A DNA stretch of 64,000 nt from Gemmatimonadota bacterium (GCA_028874335.1 JAPPJY010000070.1:1-64000); one strand, 5' to 3'; positions 8,505-18,352 are shown, counted from the first letter of the stretch. Made by a program: numbers and translations. Notes: generated from the sequence alone by a model not told the origin.

Positions 8505-8761
8505 TGCGGCGGGGAGGAGGGATTGCTGTTGTTTCTAGCTGACGGCTGATCGCTGAGAGCTGAGAGCTTTGTCTGCGTGGCCGCGGGGTTGCGTGGCCGA
8601 GTTGCCGGCGATCAAGTTGTTTTTGCCGGACTGTCGGTTGCTTATATTGCAGGCAATGATGCGCAGGCAGACACCCGCCGGGTCCCTTTCATCCTGTCTA
8701 ACCTGCTCATCCATGTTGCATAATTCCCCATCGCGCATGCTCACGCAAACGGAGACATAAT

Positions 8762-9859
8762 ATGACCGACATCTCGTTCGACGACCTGCTGGAAATACGA
8801 AAAGGCGGAGAGGGCCTTACGATGGGCGGAGGGGCGTCGCACATCGGCAGAATCGACACCGTGGAAGAATGGGAGACGAAGGCGGAGGCGCTTCGGGCCA
8901 TCTTCCGTCAGACCCTGGGTCGAGGTCCCACGGAAATCCCTCCGTTGGACGCTGAGATCGTCTCGGAGACCGATCACGGCGACCACCTCAAACGAAGCAT
9001 CGCGTACAACGTGGGGCCGGATGAACGCATTGTCGCCGACGCGCTCATCCCCGCGGGCCTTAACGGAACCGCGCCGGCCGTACTCTGCATCCACCCCACC
9101 ACGCCGTACGGGAGAGAGCAGGTGATCGGCAACGATCCGTCCGAGAAGGGCCGGGACCGCGCCTATGCGCTTCACCTGGTCCGGCGCGGCTTCGTCACGC
9201 TGGCGTACGACCTGTTGAGCGCCAATCAACGGAAATACGAGGGCCTGCGCGACTTCGACACCGCGCCCTTCTATGAGAAATTTCCCGAATGGTCCGTCCG
9301 CGGCAAGGACCTGTGGGACCTCAGCCGCGCGGTCGATCTGCTCGAAACCATCCCCGAGGCGGACGATGGACGCATCGGATCCATCGGCCATTCGCAGGGG
9401 GGCGGGATCACCATTCATGCGATGGCGCTCGAACCGCGCATCTCTGCCGGCGTGGCAAGTTGCGGCGACTGGCCTGTCCGGTTTTCCAAAAACCCGTTCA
9501 ACAATGCGCGCACCGGCTGGTGGGTGGGGCGCCCCTTTCTGAGGCCGTACTGTCAAACCGGCAAACCTTTCCCGATCGAACTCCACGAATACCTGGCCCT
9601 GGCCGCGCCCCGCGCCATCATGCACATCACGGCGCTCAACGACTTTAAGTACAGCCTGGAGGAAACCCGTCTCACGCGCCCGGTTCTGGAACGCATGGGC
9701 GAATCCATCACGCGCGTCTTTTCGCTATATGGCGCCAGGGAAAACTTCCGCCAGGTCCTGCACGAACAAGGCCACGGCTTCGCCGACGCGCAACGCGAAA
9801 TCGCGTACGCGTTTCTGGAAAACAAGCTGTCGGCTATCAGCTGTAAGCAGTCAGCTTGA
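8762..9859 (+). CDS. Alpha/beta hydrolase (dienelactone hydrolase / acetyl esterase type)
   Basis: 365 residues. Seen: nucleophile elbow GHSQGGG, an APAVLCIHPTTPYGRE oxyanion-region strand, an acid candidate in ALNDFKYS, and catalytic His in HEQGHGF. The order and spacing fit the alpha/beta hydrolase fold of the dienelactone hydrolase/acetyl-xylan-esterase group. No signal peptide, so a cytoplasmic esterase acting on a small ester is likely. GGAG precedes the ATG. The last ten residues (LSAISCKQSA) are encoded by sequence of the GCTGTC/AGCTG repeat type seen upstream, so the native C-terminus was altered by a repeat. Confidence 0.75.
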   Translation: MTDISFDDLLEIRKGGEGLTMGGGASHIGRIDTVEEWETKAEALRAIFRQTLGRGPTEIPPLDAEIVSETDHGDHLKRSIAYNVGPDERIVADALIPAGLNGTAPAVLCIHPTTPYGREQVIGNDPSEKGRDRAYALHLVRRGFVTLAYDLLSANQRKYEGLRDFDTAPFYEKFPEWSVRGKDLWDLSRAVDLLETIPEADDGRIGSIGHSQGGGITIHAMALEPRISAGVASCGDWPVRFSKNPFNNARTGWWVGRPFLRPYCQTGKPFPIELHEYLALAAPRAIMHITALNDFKYSLEETRLTRPVLERMGESITRVFSLYGARENFRQVLHEQGHGFADAQREIAYAFLENKLSAISCKQSA

Positions 9860-9960
9860 ATCAAAGGCCGAATCAATTGACGTCAGCGCTCCAATGCAGC
9901 AGGACCGGAAGTGGCGCAGCGAGGGCAAGATGCCCCCGGTCCAGGGAGGCAACACGAAAA

Positions 9961-9986
9961 GGGCCCCGGAAAAACCGGAGCCCTTT
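9961..9986. terminator. Bidirectional intrinsic terminator
   Basis: Nine-base arms GGGCCCCGG and CCGGAGCCC (one mismatch) around five A, followed by TTT on the plus strand and preceded by AAAA, which reads as TTTT on the minus strand. It lies between two convergent genes. Confidence 0.8.
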
Positions 9987-10118
9987 GCATGTACGAGTCT
10001 CAAATTAAGCGGTTATTTCAGATCTATATGCACAAGAGTACCGGAAAGACTGATTGTAAAGGATATCCGGGAAAAAGGACCTCATATCCCAATGTCTCAG
10101 CCGGGGCCATGGATTCGC

Positions 10119-11255
10119 TTACTTGAAGACTTCAAAGGCGCCGTTCCGCACCTTCAGCACAATGGGATTGTAAACCGCGTCGCCATCGGGATTGAACGAG
10201 AAACGCCCCAGAATCGTATCGACCTCCCGGGTGTTGATCATCGCGCGTTTGATCGCACTCGCGTCCATCGATCCGGTTTCCGCGATTGCATTGGCGAGAA
10301 CAAGCAGCGAGACATAAGAAATCGCGCCCCATGGATGCGGTTCATAGCCGTACCTGGCGATGTAATTTTCAACGAAGTCCTGGTTCCCGGGTGTGGAAGC
10401 GTTGCTTGCCCAACTCAATACGGAAATCGCGCCTTCGGCGGCGTCTCCCGCTTTCCTGACTTCGGCCAGGGACAGTTCAGGCATAATCATAGGAATCGTT
10501 GAAGGGATGCCAACCTCACGGGCGTTGACCAGAACCTGAATCATCTCCGCCGCCAGACACGAGACAAACACGGCCTGTGGCTTCAGAGCCATTATTCTGC
10601 TCAGCTGGTCGGCAAACGAGGTGTCGCCCGTTGCAAACGTCTCCCTTGTCAGAATCCGGACCTCGTTCTCGGCCAGGGCGTTGCGCAATTCCTCGTCCAG
10701 GCTGCGGGAATACACGTCGGTCGAATCGACCATGATCGCCACTCGTCGATACCCCAGTTTCTCCTTCGTGCCCTTGACGGCGCCTGGAGCGAGCGTGCCA
10801 ACGTTGAGGCCTGTGCGGAAGATATAGTCGCCGATCGCGCTCAGGCCGACGGCGGTCGACGTCGGACTCAAAGCCAGAACCTCGCTCTGTTGAGCGATTG
10901 GAAACACCTCCCTCGCCACGGTGGAGATGCCGGGACCCAGGATGACGGACACACCATCCTCTTTGATGAGTTTATTGAACGCTTTCGTGGCGGCATCGAC
11001 CGTGCCTCGGGAATCCTCCCTGATGAACTCGATGCTCGAGCCCCCGAGTATCGATGAACCGTTGATTTCTTCAAGGGCGAACTGGATGCCTTCCCACGCC
11101 GGCGCGCCGTATAAGATCTGCGGGCCGGTCAGCGGGAGCGCGACGCCGATCTCGATCTTTTCGGGCAGACCATCTGCAGCGCAGCCCCAGCTCACGGCAG
11201 CGACGAGCGAGAAAACGAACAGACTGCGAATCCTGGTTAACAAGGCTGACCCCAT
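10119..11255 (-). CDS. Branched-chain amino acid-type ABC transporter substrate-binding lipoprotein
   Basis: 378 residues. Hydrophobic N-terminus with a cysteine at 25 in a lipobox-like VSWGC, then the type I periplasmic-binding fold of the LivJ/Leu-Ile-Val family: KIEIGVALPLTGPQ, AWEGIQFALEEIN, VILGPGISTVAREV, YIFRTG and a late ILGRFSFNPDGD segment. The family captures amino acids or amides in the periplasm for LivHMGF-type permeases, or acts as a sensor domain. No permease or ATPase gene is adjacent, so it is either an orphan that uses a distant transporter or a stand-alone receptor. No clear ribosome site before the ATG at 11255. Confidence 0.85.
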   Translation of the reverse strand: MGSALLTRIRSLFVFSLVAAVSWGCAADGLPEKIEIGVALPLTGPQILYGAPAWEGIQFALEEINGSSILGGSSIEFIREDSRGTVDAATKAFNKLIKEDGVSVILGPGISTVAREVFPIAQQSEVLALSPTSTAVGLSAIGDYIFRTGLNVGTLAPGAVKGTKEKLGYRRVAIMVDSTDVYSRSLDEELRNALAENEVRILTRETFATGDTSFADQLSRIMALKPQAVFVSCLAAEMIQVLVNAREVGIPSTIPMIMPELSLAEVRKAGDAAEGAISVLSWASNASTPGNQDFVENYIARYGYEPHPWGAISYVSLLVLANAIAETGSMDASAIKRAMINTREVDTILGRFSFNPDGDAVYNPIVLKVRNGAFEVFK

Positions 11256-11391
11256 TGGTTAGGACTGCAATTGAGAATTCAAGGTCCTGGCGGTCCACGA
11301 ATGACTGTAACACCGTCTTGGGACGCCGCACTCAATTACTGAATGTAACGGATTTTCCGCCATTTAGCAATGACTCGGATTTCGCGCAGAC

Positions 11392-12162
11392 TCAGTCCTG
11401 CAGCTTGAAGTGTATGGGAATTACGAGCCACACCTTTACCGGACGATCACTCTGGCGGGCCGGTTCGAACAGGAACTTGCCAACCGCTTCTTTGGCCGAT
11501 GCCCGGAAGATCTCCTCGCCTTTCAGCACCTGGATCTGTTCCGCCTTTCCGTCCCGGCCGAGAAGCACTTTCAACATCACCGATCCTTGCAGGCCGGCAC
11601 GCAGCGCAAACGCCGGATAATCAGGGATCGCCCGCCTGATCAGCCTGGGCTTCTGCTCCACCTTCCACACCTCCAGGATTTCCTCCTCTTCGATAAGAAC
11701 GGCTTCGCTTTCTGCCGTCGGAGGCGGCGGCAGATCCAAAGGCACGTCTTCCAGTTCGAGATCGGTGGTCTCGATCGTCATGTCGTCCGGCACGTTCTCG
11801 TCTTCGGTTTCGATGGGAATGGCCGGACGGGGCGGTGGAGGCGGACGCGTGATCTGCCGGGTCTCGGGAAGGTCCTCGACATGAATGATAATCTGTTCCG
11901 GTTTCGAAGTTGTGGCCTGAATGTCCAGGGTTGGAAACAGAACGGCAATTCCGGCATGCAGCGCCACGGAAAGCGCGAAGGAAAGGCCGAGAACCTGGCC
12001 ATATCGCCGCTTCAGGTCCGCCTCCGGGTCCTTGTCCCGTTTTTCCACCTGGATGCCGGTCCGCCGATCCGCAAGAAGCAATTGAAAGCGCTTGCGTTTA
12101 TTCCGCTGGGCGGCCAGTGTCGACAGGATGGATCCTTCAAACCGATGCAGCACGAACTTCAT
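11392..12162 (-). CDS. tonB: TonB-family energy transducer
   Basis: 256 residues from the ATG at 12162, which has GAGGGGGG about 5 bases upstream. Cytoplasmic basic N-terminus, one membrane segment at about 55-75 (LSFALSVALHAGIAVLF), a proline- and acid-rich periplasmic linker (RPPPPPRP, DLPPPPTAE), and the TonB C-terminal domain from about 175 (IPDYPAFALRAGLQGSVML, AVGKFLFEPA, VWLVIPIHF). TonB couples the inner-membrane proton gradient to outer-membrane receptors; one such receptor is encoded at 29760. ExbB and ExbD are not in the window. The unusually long cytoplasmic segment before the membrane helix resembles the TonB of Bacteroidota-like groups. Confidence 0.85.
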   Translation of the reverse strand: MKFVLHRFEGSILSTLAAQRNKRKRFQLLLADRRTGIQVEKRDKDPEADLKRRYGQVLGLSFALSVALHAGIAVLFPTLDIQATTSKPEQIIIHVEDLPETRQITRPPPPPRPAIPIETEDENVPDDMTIETTDLELEDVPLDLPPPPTAESEAVLIEEEEILEVWKVEQKPRLIRRAIPDYPAFALRAGLQGSVMLKVLLGRDGKAEQIQVLKGEEIFRASAKEAVGKFLFEPARQSDRPVKVWLVIPIHFKLQD

Positions 12163-12504
12163 CTTGTCCCCCCTCGATGTATCTACACCAAACCGCGACA
12201 AAAACCATCAACTGCAGAATGTATATACTTATCGATGCGGGCCGCTAACGTCGAGGTCGTGAATCGACATCTTCCACGGAAGAGCCGACATCGAAGTGTG
12301 GCTTTTCGACTTCGCAGAACGCTTTTTCGTTCCAAAAATCCGACGTTGAGTATGTAAGCAGACGGTGCGAAGCATTCCGGGCGCCGGCCGACGAAAAGCA
12401 GCTCCGCAGACCCTGTCCCCACTTATTTTCGTTTCAATTGACGGCCCTCAACCTTATACTTGCTACCAGCACGAGGGATCAGCCACCAACCGGAGGCGAG
12501 GACT
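12163..12504. other. Divergent intergenic region between tonB and the BNR gene
   Basis: 342 bases separating divergent genes, so it should contain both promoters. No strong sigma-70 pair, repeat or RNA gene was recognised. A TTGACG at about 12438 lacks a well-spaced -10. Confidence 0.5.
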
Positions 12505-14835
12505 ATGGATTCGACGATTCGATGGGGTATCGGCGGCGCGGGAGGCGCGTACTTTCTCGCCGAGCCCGGTGAGCTTGTCATCGACCTGCAGAAACGCGAC
12601 CGGAACGTCCACAACCGCCGTACGGACCTGCGCGCGCTTCTGATTGCGCCGGACCGAAAGGTCATTCAGGAGGTGACGCTTCCCGATTCCGGTCCTGGCG
12701 ATGGCGACGGCCCTCTTCAACATACACGGTTTTCGACGCATGTCAACCACAAAGGCATCTACAAGCTCAACATCACGATTTCCAATGACCGGTACGGCGA
12801 GGAGATTGTCTGGGCGTTTCGGACCAACTGCGGGCAATACCTCATCGAGACGTCCCGCGGACACAAGGACGCCCGGCACCAGGAACCCATCGTCCTGCTC
12901 GCGCCGGAGCATCCCGGCGACGTCTGCTTTCTTCCTCCCCAGGGCGCGTTCGACCTTGAAATCGAAGACCTGCCCGAATTCGTGAAAACGCTGACCGTGT
13001 TCGATGTTTCCGGAAACCCCGTGGATACCCTGGCAGTTCGGGGCGGTCGCGTTACACATACTTTTCCGGCACACGTGCATCGTGCCAACCCCTGGCGACT
13101 TCACCTGCCCGTCCAGCAAGCCGTTATCCACATCGACGGCGTCACGCGCTGGTCCGACGACGACCCGCACGAGAACATGTCTTTCTGGACCCCACACCTG
13201 GAATCTTTCTTCCCCCTCCACGCCTGCCGCTGGTTGCTCACACCCTACAACCGAAACCTGTACGTCCGCCCGGGAGCGTCCGGCGCGATCGACTTTCAGA
13301 TCAGAAACAGTTCCAACAACCCGCAAACCGTGCGGCTGTCGCCCGAAAACGATGGAGCAGCCACCCTCCCCGTCCGGCTCTCCACGGACACCGTCGATCT
13401 GGGCCCGATGGAACGCGCTCGCGTCTCCGCCCGTTACACCATGCCGGACTCGTCAGGGGAAGATGACATCCTTACGTGCCGGCTCAGGGCCACGTCTGAA
13501 ACGTATCCGGAAATCTCCACCTATTCAACGCTGACGGTGAGGGCGGGAACCTCGCCCGTCCGGCGACCCGTCAGCCTGCCACTGGTATTGAAACCCTACG
13601 AACATGAGAACGCGCAGTTCGGTTTTGTGCCCGATTGCCCCGTAGAAAACCAGATCTATTTCGACCTCGAAAACCGGCCATTCGTAACGACAGAAAATGG
13701 GATCAGCGCCTTGCGCGACGGTCGTTGGATCGTATCCGACTTCGGAAGTTCCGTGCGCGGCTTTGACAACGCCGCTGATGGGACCGCATCCACCAAGATT
13801 GCCTTCGACGCGGAGAATCTACTATATATTGTAGCCAATGTCAACGGTCAACCCAACCTGCTGTATTCCTCGGACCAGGGCCGCAGTTTCTCCGCGTGCG
13901 CGATTCCCGGCAGAGAGGATTGTCCGCGTACTTTCGATATCGAATGGTTTACCGGCCATAATTCCTGTGACGGACCGCCTCCCGTTCTCCGCTACGCCCG
14001 CACCGCGGAAGATGCGCGCCTGTTCTGGCGGAAAGTCAATGACCTGGAGCTCTTCCTGCCCGAGAAGACGTCCCACGGCCTTTCGTTGGGCGAACCGATT
14101 CTCGTCTCCGATCGGTGCATCGGCCTCTCCCAGCACTCCGGGATCCCCGCTTCGGTTGTCTCGAGGGAAGGCAAAGTACACGTCATCTGGGCCGAAGCGA
14201 CCGACCCCGACGAAGACGTTCCCGGAGTCCCGACGTACGTCGCCACCGTCGACAGGGAGACGCGGCAGCTGGGGGCGCCCGCACTGGTCGGCTACGGTCC
14301 GCCCGCGAACGACATCCACAATTCTCCCAGCATCACCATGGACAGCCGGGGTTATCTGCACGCACTGTCCGGTACCCACGGATGCCCCTTCCCGTATGCC
14401 CGATCGCTGGCCTCGAACACGGCTGGCGCCGGCTGGACGGAACCCCGCGATGCATGGCCGGACGCGCGGCAGACCTACATCGGTTTCGTTTGCGACCCGG
14501 AAGACACGCTGCATTCGGCCTTCAGACTCTGGTGGAACGGCACGAGCTACTTCCCGGCCGGCAACTACGCGACGCTCGCGCACCAGCATCGCCCCGCGGG
14601 AGGGGCCTGGCAGGAACCGTGCGTCCTCGTCGTGCCACCGTTCTCCGAATACAGCGTGTTCTACCACCGGCTGACCATAGACCGTGTCGGGCGGCTGTTC
14701 CTCTCGTACGACTACTTCTCCACCTACTGGTTCTACAGGAACGACCACCCGGACAGCCGCCGTTCGCTGATGATGTCCGCGGACCGCGGAGAAACGTGGA
14801 AACTCGTGGAGACCGCGGATCTCACAGGTAGCTGA
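12505..14835 (+). CDS. Large BNR (Asp-box) repeat protein, sialidase/lyase-like propeller
   Basis: 776 residues from ATG 12505, preceded by GGAGGCGAG. The N-terminal third is a beta-rich region of no recognised family, 260-350 looks like an Ig-type sandwich, and the C-terminal half carries propeller repeats with Asp-box motifs: SSDQGRSF and SADRGETWK (consensus SxDxGxTW). BNR propellers occur in sialidases, polysaccharide lyases and other glycan-binding proteins. No signal peptide is seen, so export is uncertain, and no arginine triad could be assigned. The ankyrin gene follows 36 bases later, probably co-transcribed. Confidence 0.65.
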   Translation: MDSTIRWGIGGAGGAYFLAEPGELVIDLQKRDRNVHNRRTDLRALLIAPDRKVIQEVTLPDSGPGDGDGPLQHTRFSTHVNHKGIYKLNITISNDRYGEEIVWAFRTNCGQYLIETSRGHKDARHQEPIVLLAPEHPGDVCFLPPQGAFDLEIEDLPEFVKTLTVFDVSGNPVDTLAVRGGRVTHTFPAHVHRANPWRLHLPVQQAVIHIDGVTRWSDDDPHENMSFWTPHLESFFPLHACRWLLTPYNRNLYVRPGASGAIDFQIRNSSNNPQTVRLSPENDGAATLPVRLSTDTVDLGPMERARVSARYTMPDSSGEDDILTCRLRATSETYPEISTYSTLTVRAGTSPVRRPVSLPLVLKPYEHENAQFGFVPDCPVENQIYFDLENRPFVTTENGISALRDGRWIVSDFGSSVRGFDNAADGTASTKIAFDAENLLYIVANVNGQPNLLYSSDQGRSFSACAIPGREDCPRTFDIEWFTGHNSCDGPPPVLRYARTAEDARLFWRKVNDLELFLPEKTSHGLSLGEPILVSDRCIGLSQHSGIPASVVSREGKVHVIWAEATDPDEDVPGVPTYVATVDRETRQLGAPALVGYGPPANDIHNSPSITMDSRGYLHALSGTHGCPFPYARSLASNTAGAGWTEPRDAWPDARQTYIGFVCDPEDTLHSAFRLWWNGTSYFPAGNYATLAHQHRPAGGAWQEPCVLVVPPFSEYSVFYHRLTIDRVGRLFLSYDYFSTYWFYRNDHPDSRRSLMMSADRGETWKLVETADLTGS

Positions 14836-14871
14836 TCACCGTGATCGAGGCAGGAGAGGGGACTGCAGGCG

Positions 14872-16623
14872 ATGGGGAAGAGAACGTCCAGGAGGAATGG
14901 ACCGGCCCGGGATGACGAGACCGCCGGCGTCGCGGAAATCTGCAAGGCAGCGCGTGGGGGCGACGTGGATTCGGTGCAGGCCATCCTGAAGACCAAACCC
15001 GATCTCGCGCGCCGGGACGGGGTACAGGGTTATCAGGCCATTCACTACGCTGCGCGCGAGGGCCACCTGGAGGTGGCGAGGCTGCTTCTGGAGGCCGGCG
15101 CCAGCCCGACCCGGGTGACCTACCGGGAGCGCGTGTCGGCAATCGACATGGCCCGCAACCAAGGGCATACCGATGTCGCGGAAGCGATGGAAGCCTGGCG
15201 GTTGCGGCAGTCCGAAGAGACTGAGACCGGAGTCGAACTATGCCAGGCCGCGGGCAGGGGCGATCTTGAACGCTTGAATGAACTGCTCGAGTCGGACCCT
15301 TCCGGAATACACTCGGTGAACCGCACCGGCGACACGGCGCTTCACGTCGCGGTGGAAAATCACCATGTCGAGATCGTCCAGCAGCTTCTGGATCGGGGCG
15401 CCGATCCGAATCGAACGAATGCCCGCGGAAAGAAGCCGATCCACCTCGCCCTTGGCCCGCGGCCCAAACGCGGGTGGGACCCCCCGCCGAGTCCCTTATG
15501 GCCGGTCATAGGCGGCATTCTGCTGGGACGGGGAGCGGAATACGATCTGTGGGTAGCCTGTGCGATCGGCGACGTCGAAGGGGCGCGCGGAATCCTCGAT
15601 ACCGATCCCGAAGCCGTGAATGACTGGGCCCGCAACTATCCAGGCATGGACGCGTATCCCATTGCGATCGCCGCCGACAAGGGGCACCTCGAGGTCGTGC
15701 GCCTCCTGCTGGAACGGGGCGCGGATCCGGACACACCATACGACAAGTACGAAGGGTACCCCGTGGCCGAGCGGGGCGCCCCGTTACACGCGGCGGCGCT
15801 CAACGATGATCTGAAGATGGCAACGCTGCTCCTGGAGAACGGAGCATCGGCGCATACCGTGATGGACGCGTCCGGCAATGCATTGAACTGGGCGATCGCG
15901 AACGGGAACGACGCGATGGAAAAGCTGCTGTTGCGGCACGGCGCATTTCCCGGGTTCGACGACGGTGTCGCGCCTGGATTCTACGCCTCGAACAGCGACA
16001 ACATCGCCGTCGATGCCGCGCTCGTCAACTCCGATCCATCGTGCGCGAAGGACGTTCTTAAGGGCGCGGTCCACGGCGGTCATCCGGATCTCGTGACACT
16101 GTGTCTCTCAAAGAATCCGGTCTTTTCCGAGAGCGAAATGCACGACGTGTTGTGCCTGGCCATGCGGATGTGGCGGTTACGCTGTCCGGCCAATCCCGGA
16201 AAGGCCCAAGCCGAACACTTCTACGCCTGCTTCGGACGCCTTCTGGATCACGGATTCGATCCGAATGCACGCGACACGAAAGGCGGTCTCACCCCCCTTC
16301 ACTGGACCGCGGAAATCACCTGGCACGTATCCGAGCAGGACCGTATTGTGTTCGCGGAAAAGCTGATCGACCACGGGGCTGAACTGAACGTACTGGGCGG
16401 AGAGAGGCAGTCCACGCCGCTTGCAATGGCGGTGCGCTTCGAGTGGCCCGAACTCGCCAGGTTCATGCTGGAAGCGGGCGCGGATCCGAATCTGGCGGAC
16501 GCGCCATGGGCGACGCCTTTGAAATGGAGCGAGAATCCGCAGGGTCACAAGGAATATGCTCGACTCGACACGAAGATAACAGAAATGGGCGCTTTGCTCA
16601 GGCAATACGGCGCGGAGAATTAG
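14872..16623 (+). CDS. Ankyrin-repeat protein
   Basis: 583 residues made almost entirely of ankyrin repeats: GYQAIHYAAREGHLEVARLLLEAG, GDTALHVAVENHHVEIVQ, YPIAIAADKGHLEVVRLLLERG, APLHAAALNDDLKMATLLLENG, TPLHWTAEITW and TPLAMAVRFEWPELARFMLEAG are clear units. About ten to twelve can be counted, some degenerate. No catalytic domain, signal peptide or membrane segment. Ankyrin stacks mediate protein-protein binding, and long ones are common in sponge symbionts. This copy appears cytoplasmic, so a role in host interaction cannot be claimed. Likely in an operon with the BNR gene. Confidence 0.9.
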   Translation: MGKRTSRRNGPARDDETAGVAEICKAARGGDVDSVQAILKTKPDLARRDGVQGYQAIHYAAREGHLEVARLLLEAGASPTRVTYRERVSAIDMARNQGHTDVAEAMEAWRLRQSEETETGVELCQAAGRGDLERLNELLESDPSGIHSVNRTGDTALHVAVENHHVEIVQQLLDRGADPNRTNARGKKPIHLALGPRPKRGWDPPPSPLWPVIGGILLGRGAEYDLWVACAIGDVEGARGILDTDPEAVNDWARNYPGMDAYPIAIAADKGHLEVVRLLLERGADPDTPYDKYEGYPVAERGAPLHAAALNDDLKMATLLLENGASAHTVMDASGNALNWAIANGNDAMEKLLLRHGAFPGFDDGVAPGFYASNSDNIAVDAALVNSDPSCAKDVLKGAVHGGHPDLVTLCLSKNPVFSESEMHDVLCLAMRMWRLRCPANPGKAQAEHFYACFGRLLDHGFDPNARDTKGGLTPLHWTAEITWHVSEQDRIVFAEKLIDHGAELNVLGGERQSTPLAMAVRFEWPELARFMLEAGADPNLADAPWATPLKWSENPQGHKEYARLDTKITEMGALLRQYGAEN

Positions 16624-16709
16624 AGCGGATTACGCGCCGCCGGGACAGTCAACGACCGCTCTGCCGTACATCGCCAGCCGGCAATCGACACAGGTGAAGT
16701 GGACACACC

Positions 16710-17519
16710 GTGCAGAATTCCACACGGCAGTCCAACTGGGACCGTCTCCGTCTCGAACAGTATGGAGATGCGTCCAATCTCAACGCGCGATACGAACTCC
16801 ACGCACGATTCAGTACGAACACGCGCGGCTGGCACCCGTGGGTATTCGATCGACTCACGGCGCCTTCCGGCGGGAAGGTCCTGGAGGTCGGATGCGGCGC
16901 GGGCTACCTGTGGACCCACAACGCGGAAAGGATCCCGGCGCACTGGCAGGTGACGCTGTCCGATTTCTCGCCCGGAATGGTCGGGGCGGCGAAAGAAAGT
17001 CTGTCGAATCTCGGCGCAGAGTTCGCCTTCGTCGTATGCGACGTCCAGGCGATCCCTTTCGGCGACAGGGAATTTGACGTGGTCATCGCGAATCACATGC
17101 TCTATCACGTACCGGACCGTCAACGTGCATTCTCGGAAATCCGCCGAATTCTGAAACCGGGTGGCCGTCTCTACGCGGCAGCAAATGGCAGGGGCGACAA
17201 GAGAAGCATCACGGAACTCGGGCGCAGGGTGAATCCGAGTGCATTTCCGGACAAAGCGGCGGACTCCGACTGGTTCAGCATCGAAAGCGGCCGCAAGGAG
17301 CTTAACAGATGGTTTTCCGACGTACGCGTGAGGAAGTATGAAGACGCCTTACGGATCACTGAATCCGGGCCTCTGGTCGCTTATTTCAAGTCGTTCAGAC
17401 GACTCAGCGACCGGGAATTGCGGGAACTGGAAAAAATCGCTGATCAGGAGATCGCCAGCAGGGGCGCGATTCATATCCGGAAACAACCGGGCCTTCTGAT
17501 AGCCAAAAGGCAAGCTTGA
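16710..17519 (+). CDS. Class I SAM-dependent methyltransferase (ubiE/Methyltransf_11 type)
   Basis: 269 residues, GTG start at 16710. Motif I KVLEVGCGAGYLW, motif II acidic strand end TLSDFSPGM, motif III CDVQAIPFGDREFDVVIANHMLYHV, then LKPGGRLYAA. This is the standard order for a small-molecule methyltransferase. Substrate unknown. The stop codon overlaps the region just before the pRiA4b-like gene (23 bases apart), so the two are probably one operon. Confidence 0.85.
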   Translation: MQNSTRQSNWDRLRLEQYGDASNLNARYELHARFSTNTRGWHPWVFDRLTAPSGGKVLEVGCGAGYLWTHNAERIPAHWQVTLSDFSPGMVGAAKESLSNLGAEFAFVVCDVQAIPFGDREFDVVIANHMLYHVPDRQRAFSEIRRILKPGGRLYAAANGRGDKRSITELGRRVNPSAFPDKAADSDWFSIESGRKELNRWFSDVRVRKYEDALRITESGPLVAYFKSFRRLSDRELRELEKIADQEIASRGAIHIRKQPGLLIAKRQA

Positions 17520-17542
17520 TCCCGCTCAGCAGGGAGGTGTGC

Positions 17543-18352
17543 ATGATCTACCAACTCAAGATTACCATGCTCGACATCGAGCCGCCAATCTGGAGACGCG
17601 TCCTCGTTGACGGGCAGAGGTCTCTGGACGACCTCCACGTTTACATCCAGATCGCGATGGGATGGACCAACACCCATGACCACGAGTTTCGCATAGGCGA
17701 CACCCGTTACGGGTTGTACGACCCGGAATTCGACGATCTCGGTGAAGACGTACAGGAAGAAGAAATGTTCACGCTCGAGCAGGTGGCCCCCTTCGTCGGT
17801 GTCGAGTTTCTCTACGAATACGATTTCGGAGACAGTTGGAAGCATCAGGTGAAAGTCGAAGCAATCGAAGAAGCTGAAGAGGAGGAGTTCAAGCCCGTGT
17901 GTCTCGCGGGCGAGCGGTCCTGTCCGCCGGAAGACGTGGGCGGCGTCTCGGGATACGAAGAGTTTCTAGAGGCCCTGGCGGACAGCGATCATCCGGAACA
18001 TTCCTCGACGGTCGACTGGATTGGGGGTAAATTCGACCCCGAGTACTACCCCATCGATAATGTCAACAAATACCTGGCTGAGTTCGATATTGACGCATTC
18101 TACGATTCCATAGTCGACACCTCCTATACCTATCGACAGGGTCAATATCTGGCCTTCATCCACTACTACACCAAGGTGAACGGCATTCCCCCTGCGCATG
18201 CCGATATCCAGCGCTATTTCGGCGTTACGGCTCCGTCGGTCAACAGCATGCTCAAGCGATTGGAAGAGCAGGGCTTCATCGCGCGGGTTGCGCGTCGCCC
18301 GCGCTCGATCAGGGTTCTCATCGACCAGTCGAACCTGCCGGAATTGGAATAG
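17543..18352 (+). CDS. pRiA4b ORF-3-like domain fused to a winged helix-turn-helix
   Basis: 269 residues from ATG 17543, preceded by AGGGAGGTG. Residues 1-185 match the plasmid pRiA4b ORF-3 family: IEPPIWRRVLV, LHVYIQIAMGWTNTHDHEF, YEYDFGDSWKHQV and CPPEDVGGVSGYEEFLEAL. Residues about 198-262 are a separate winged helix-turn-helix like the N-terminal domain of LexA or MarR (AHADIQRYFGVTAPSVNSML, then KRLEEQGFIARV). ORF-3 domains are frequent beside insertion elements and in toxin-antitoxin-like contexts but have no settled biochemical role. The fusion suggests a DNA-binding regulator whose ORF-3 part senses or binds a partner; that is inference. Confidence 0.8.
   Translation: MIYQLKITMLDIEPPIWRRVLVDGQRSLDDLHVYIQIAMGWTNTHDHEFRIGDTRYGLYDPEFDDLGEDVQEEEMFTLEQVAPFVGVEFLYEYDFGDSWKHQVKVEAIEEAEEEEFKPVCLAGERSCPPEDVGGVSGYEEFLEALADSDHPEHSSTVDWIGGKFDPEYYPIDNVNKYLAEFDIDAFYDSIVDTSYTYRQGQYLAFIHYYTKVNGIPPAHADIQRYFGVTAPSVNSMLKRLEEQGFIARVARRPRSIRVLIDQSNLPELE

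Larger units (their letters stand above)
7765..8761. other. Long non-coding stretch made mostly of repeats
   Basis: About 1 kb with no convincing gene. 7870-7975 is AT-rich and could hold the promoter of the minus-strand regulator. 7990-8020 and 8119-8150 contain short G/C-rich hairpins (CCCTCTCTCC / GGAGAGAGGG type). 8198-8571 holds three copies of a GGCTGA/GCTGACAGC-rich unit, two of them in identical 53-base direct repeats. Confidence 0.7.

Noticed and set aside
7980-8520. Repeat mosaic considered as a CRISPR array
   Set aside because: Only two identical 53-base units, 195 bases apart, with no regular spacers and no cas genes.
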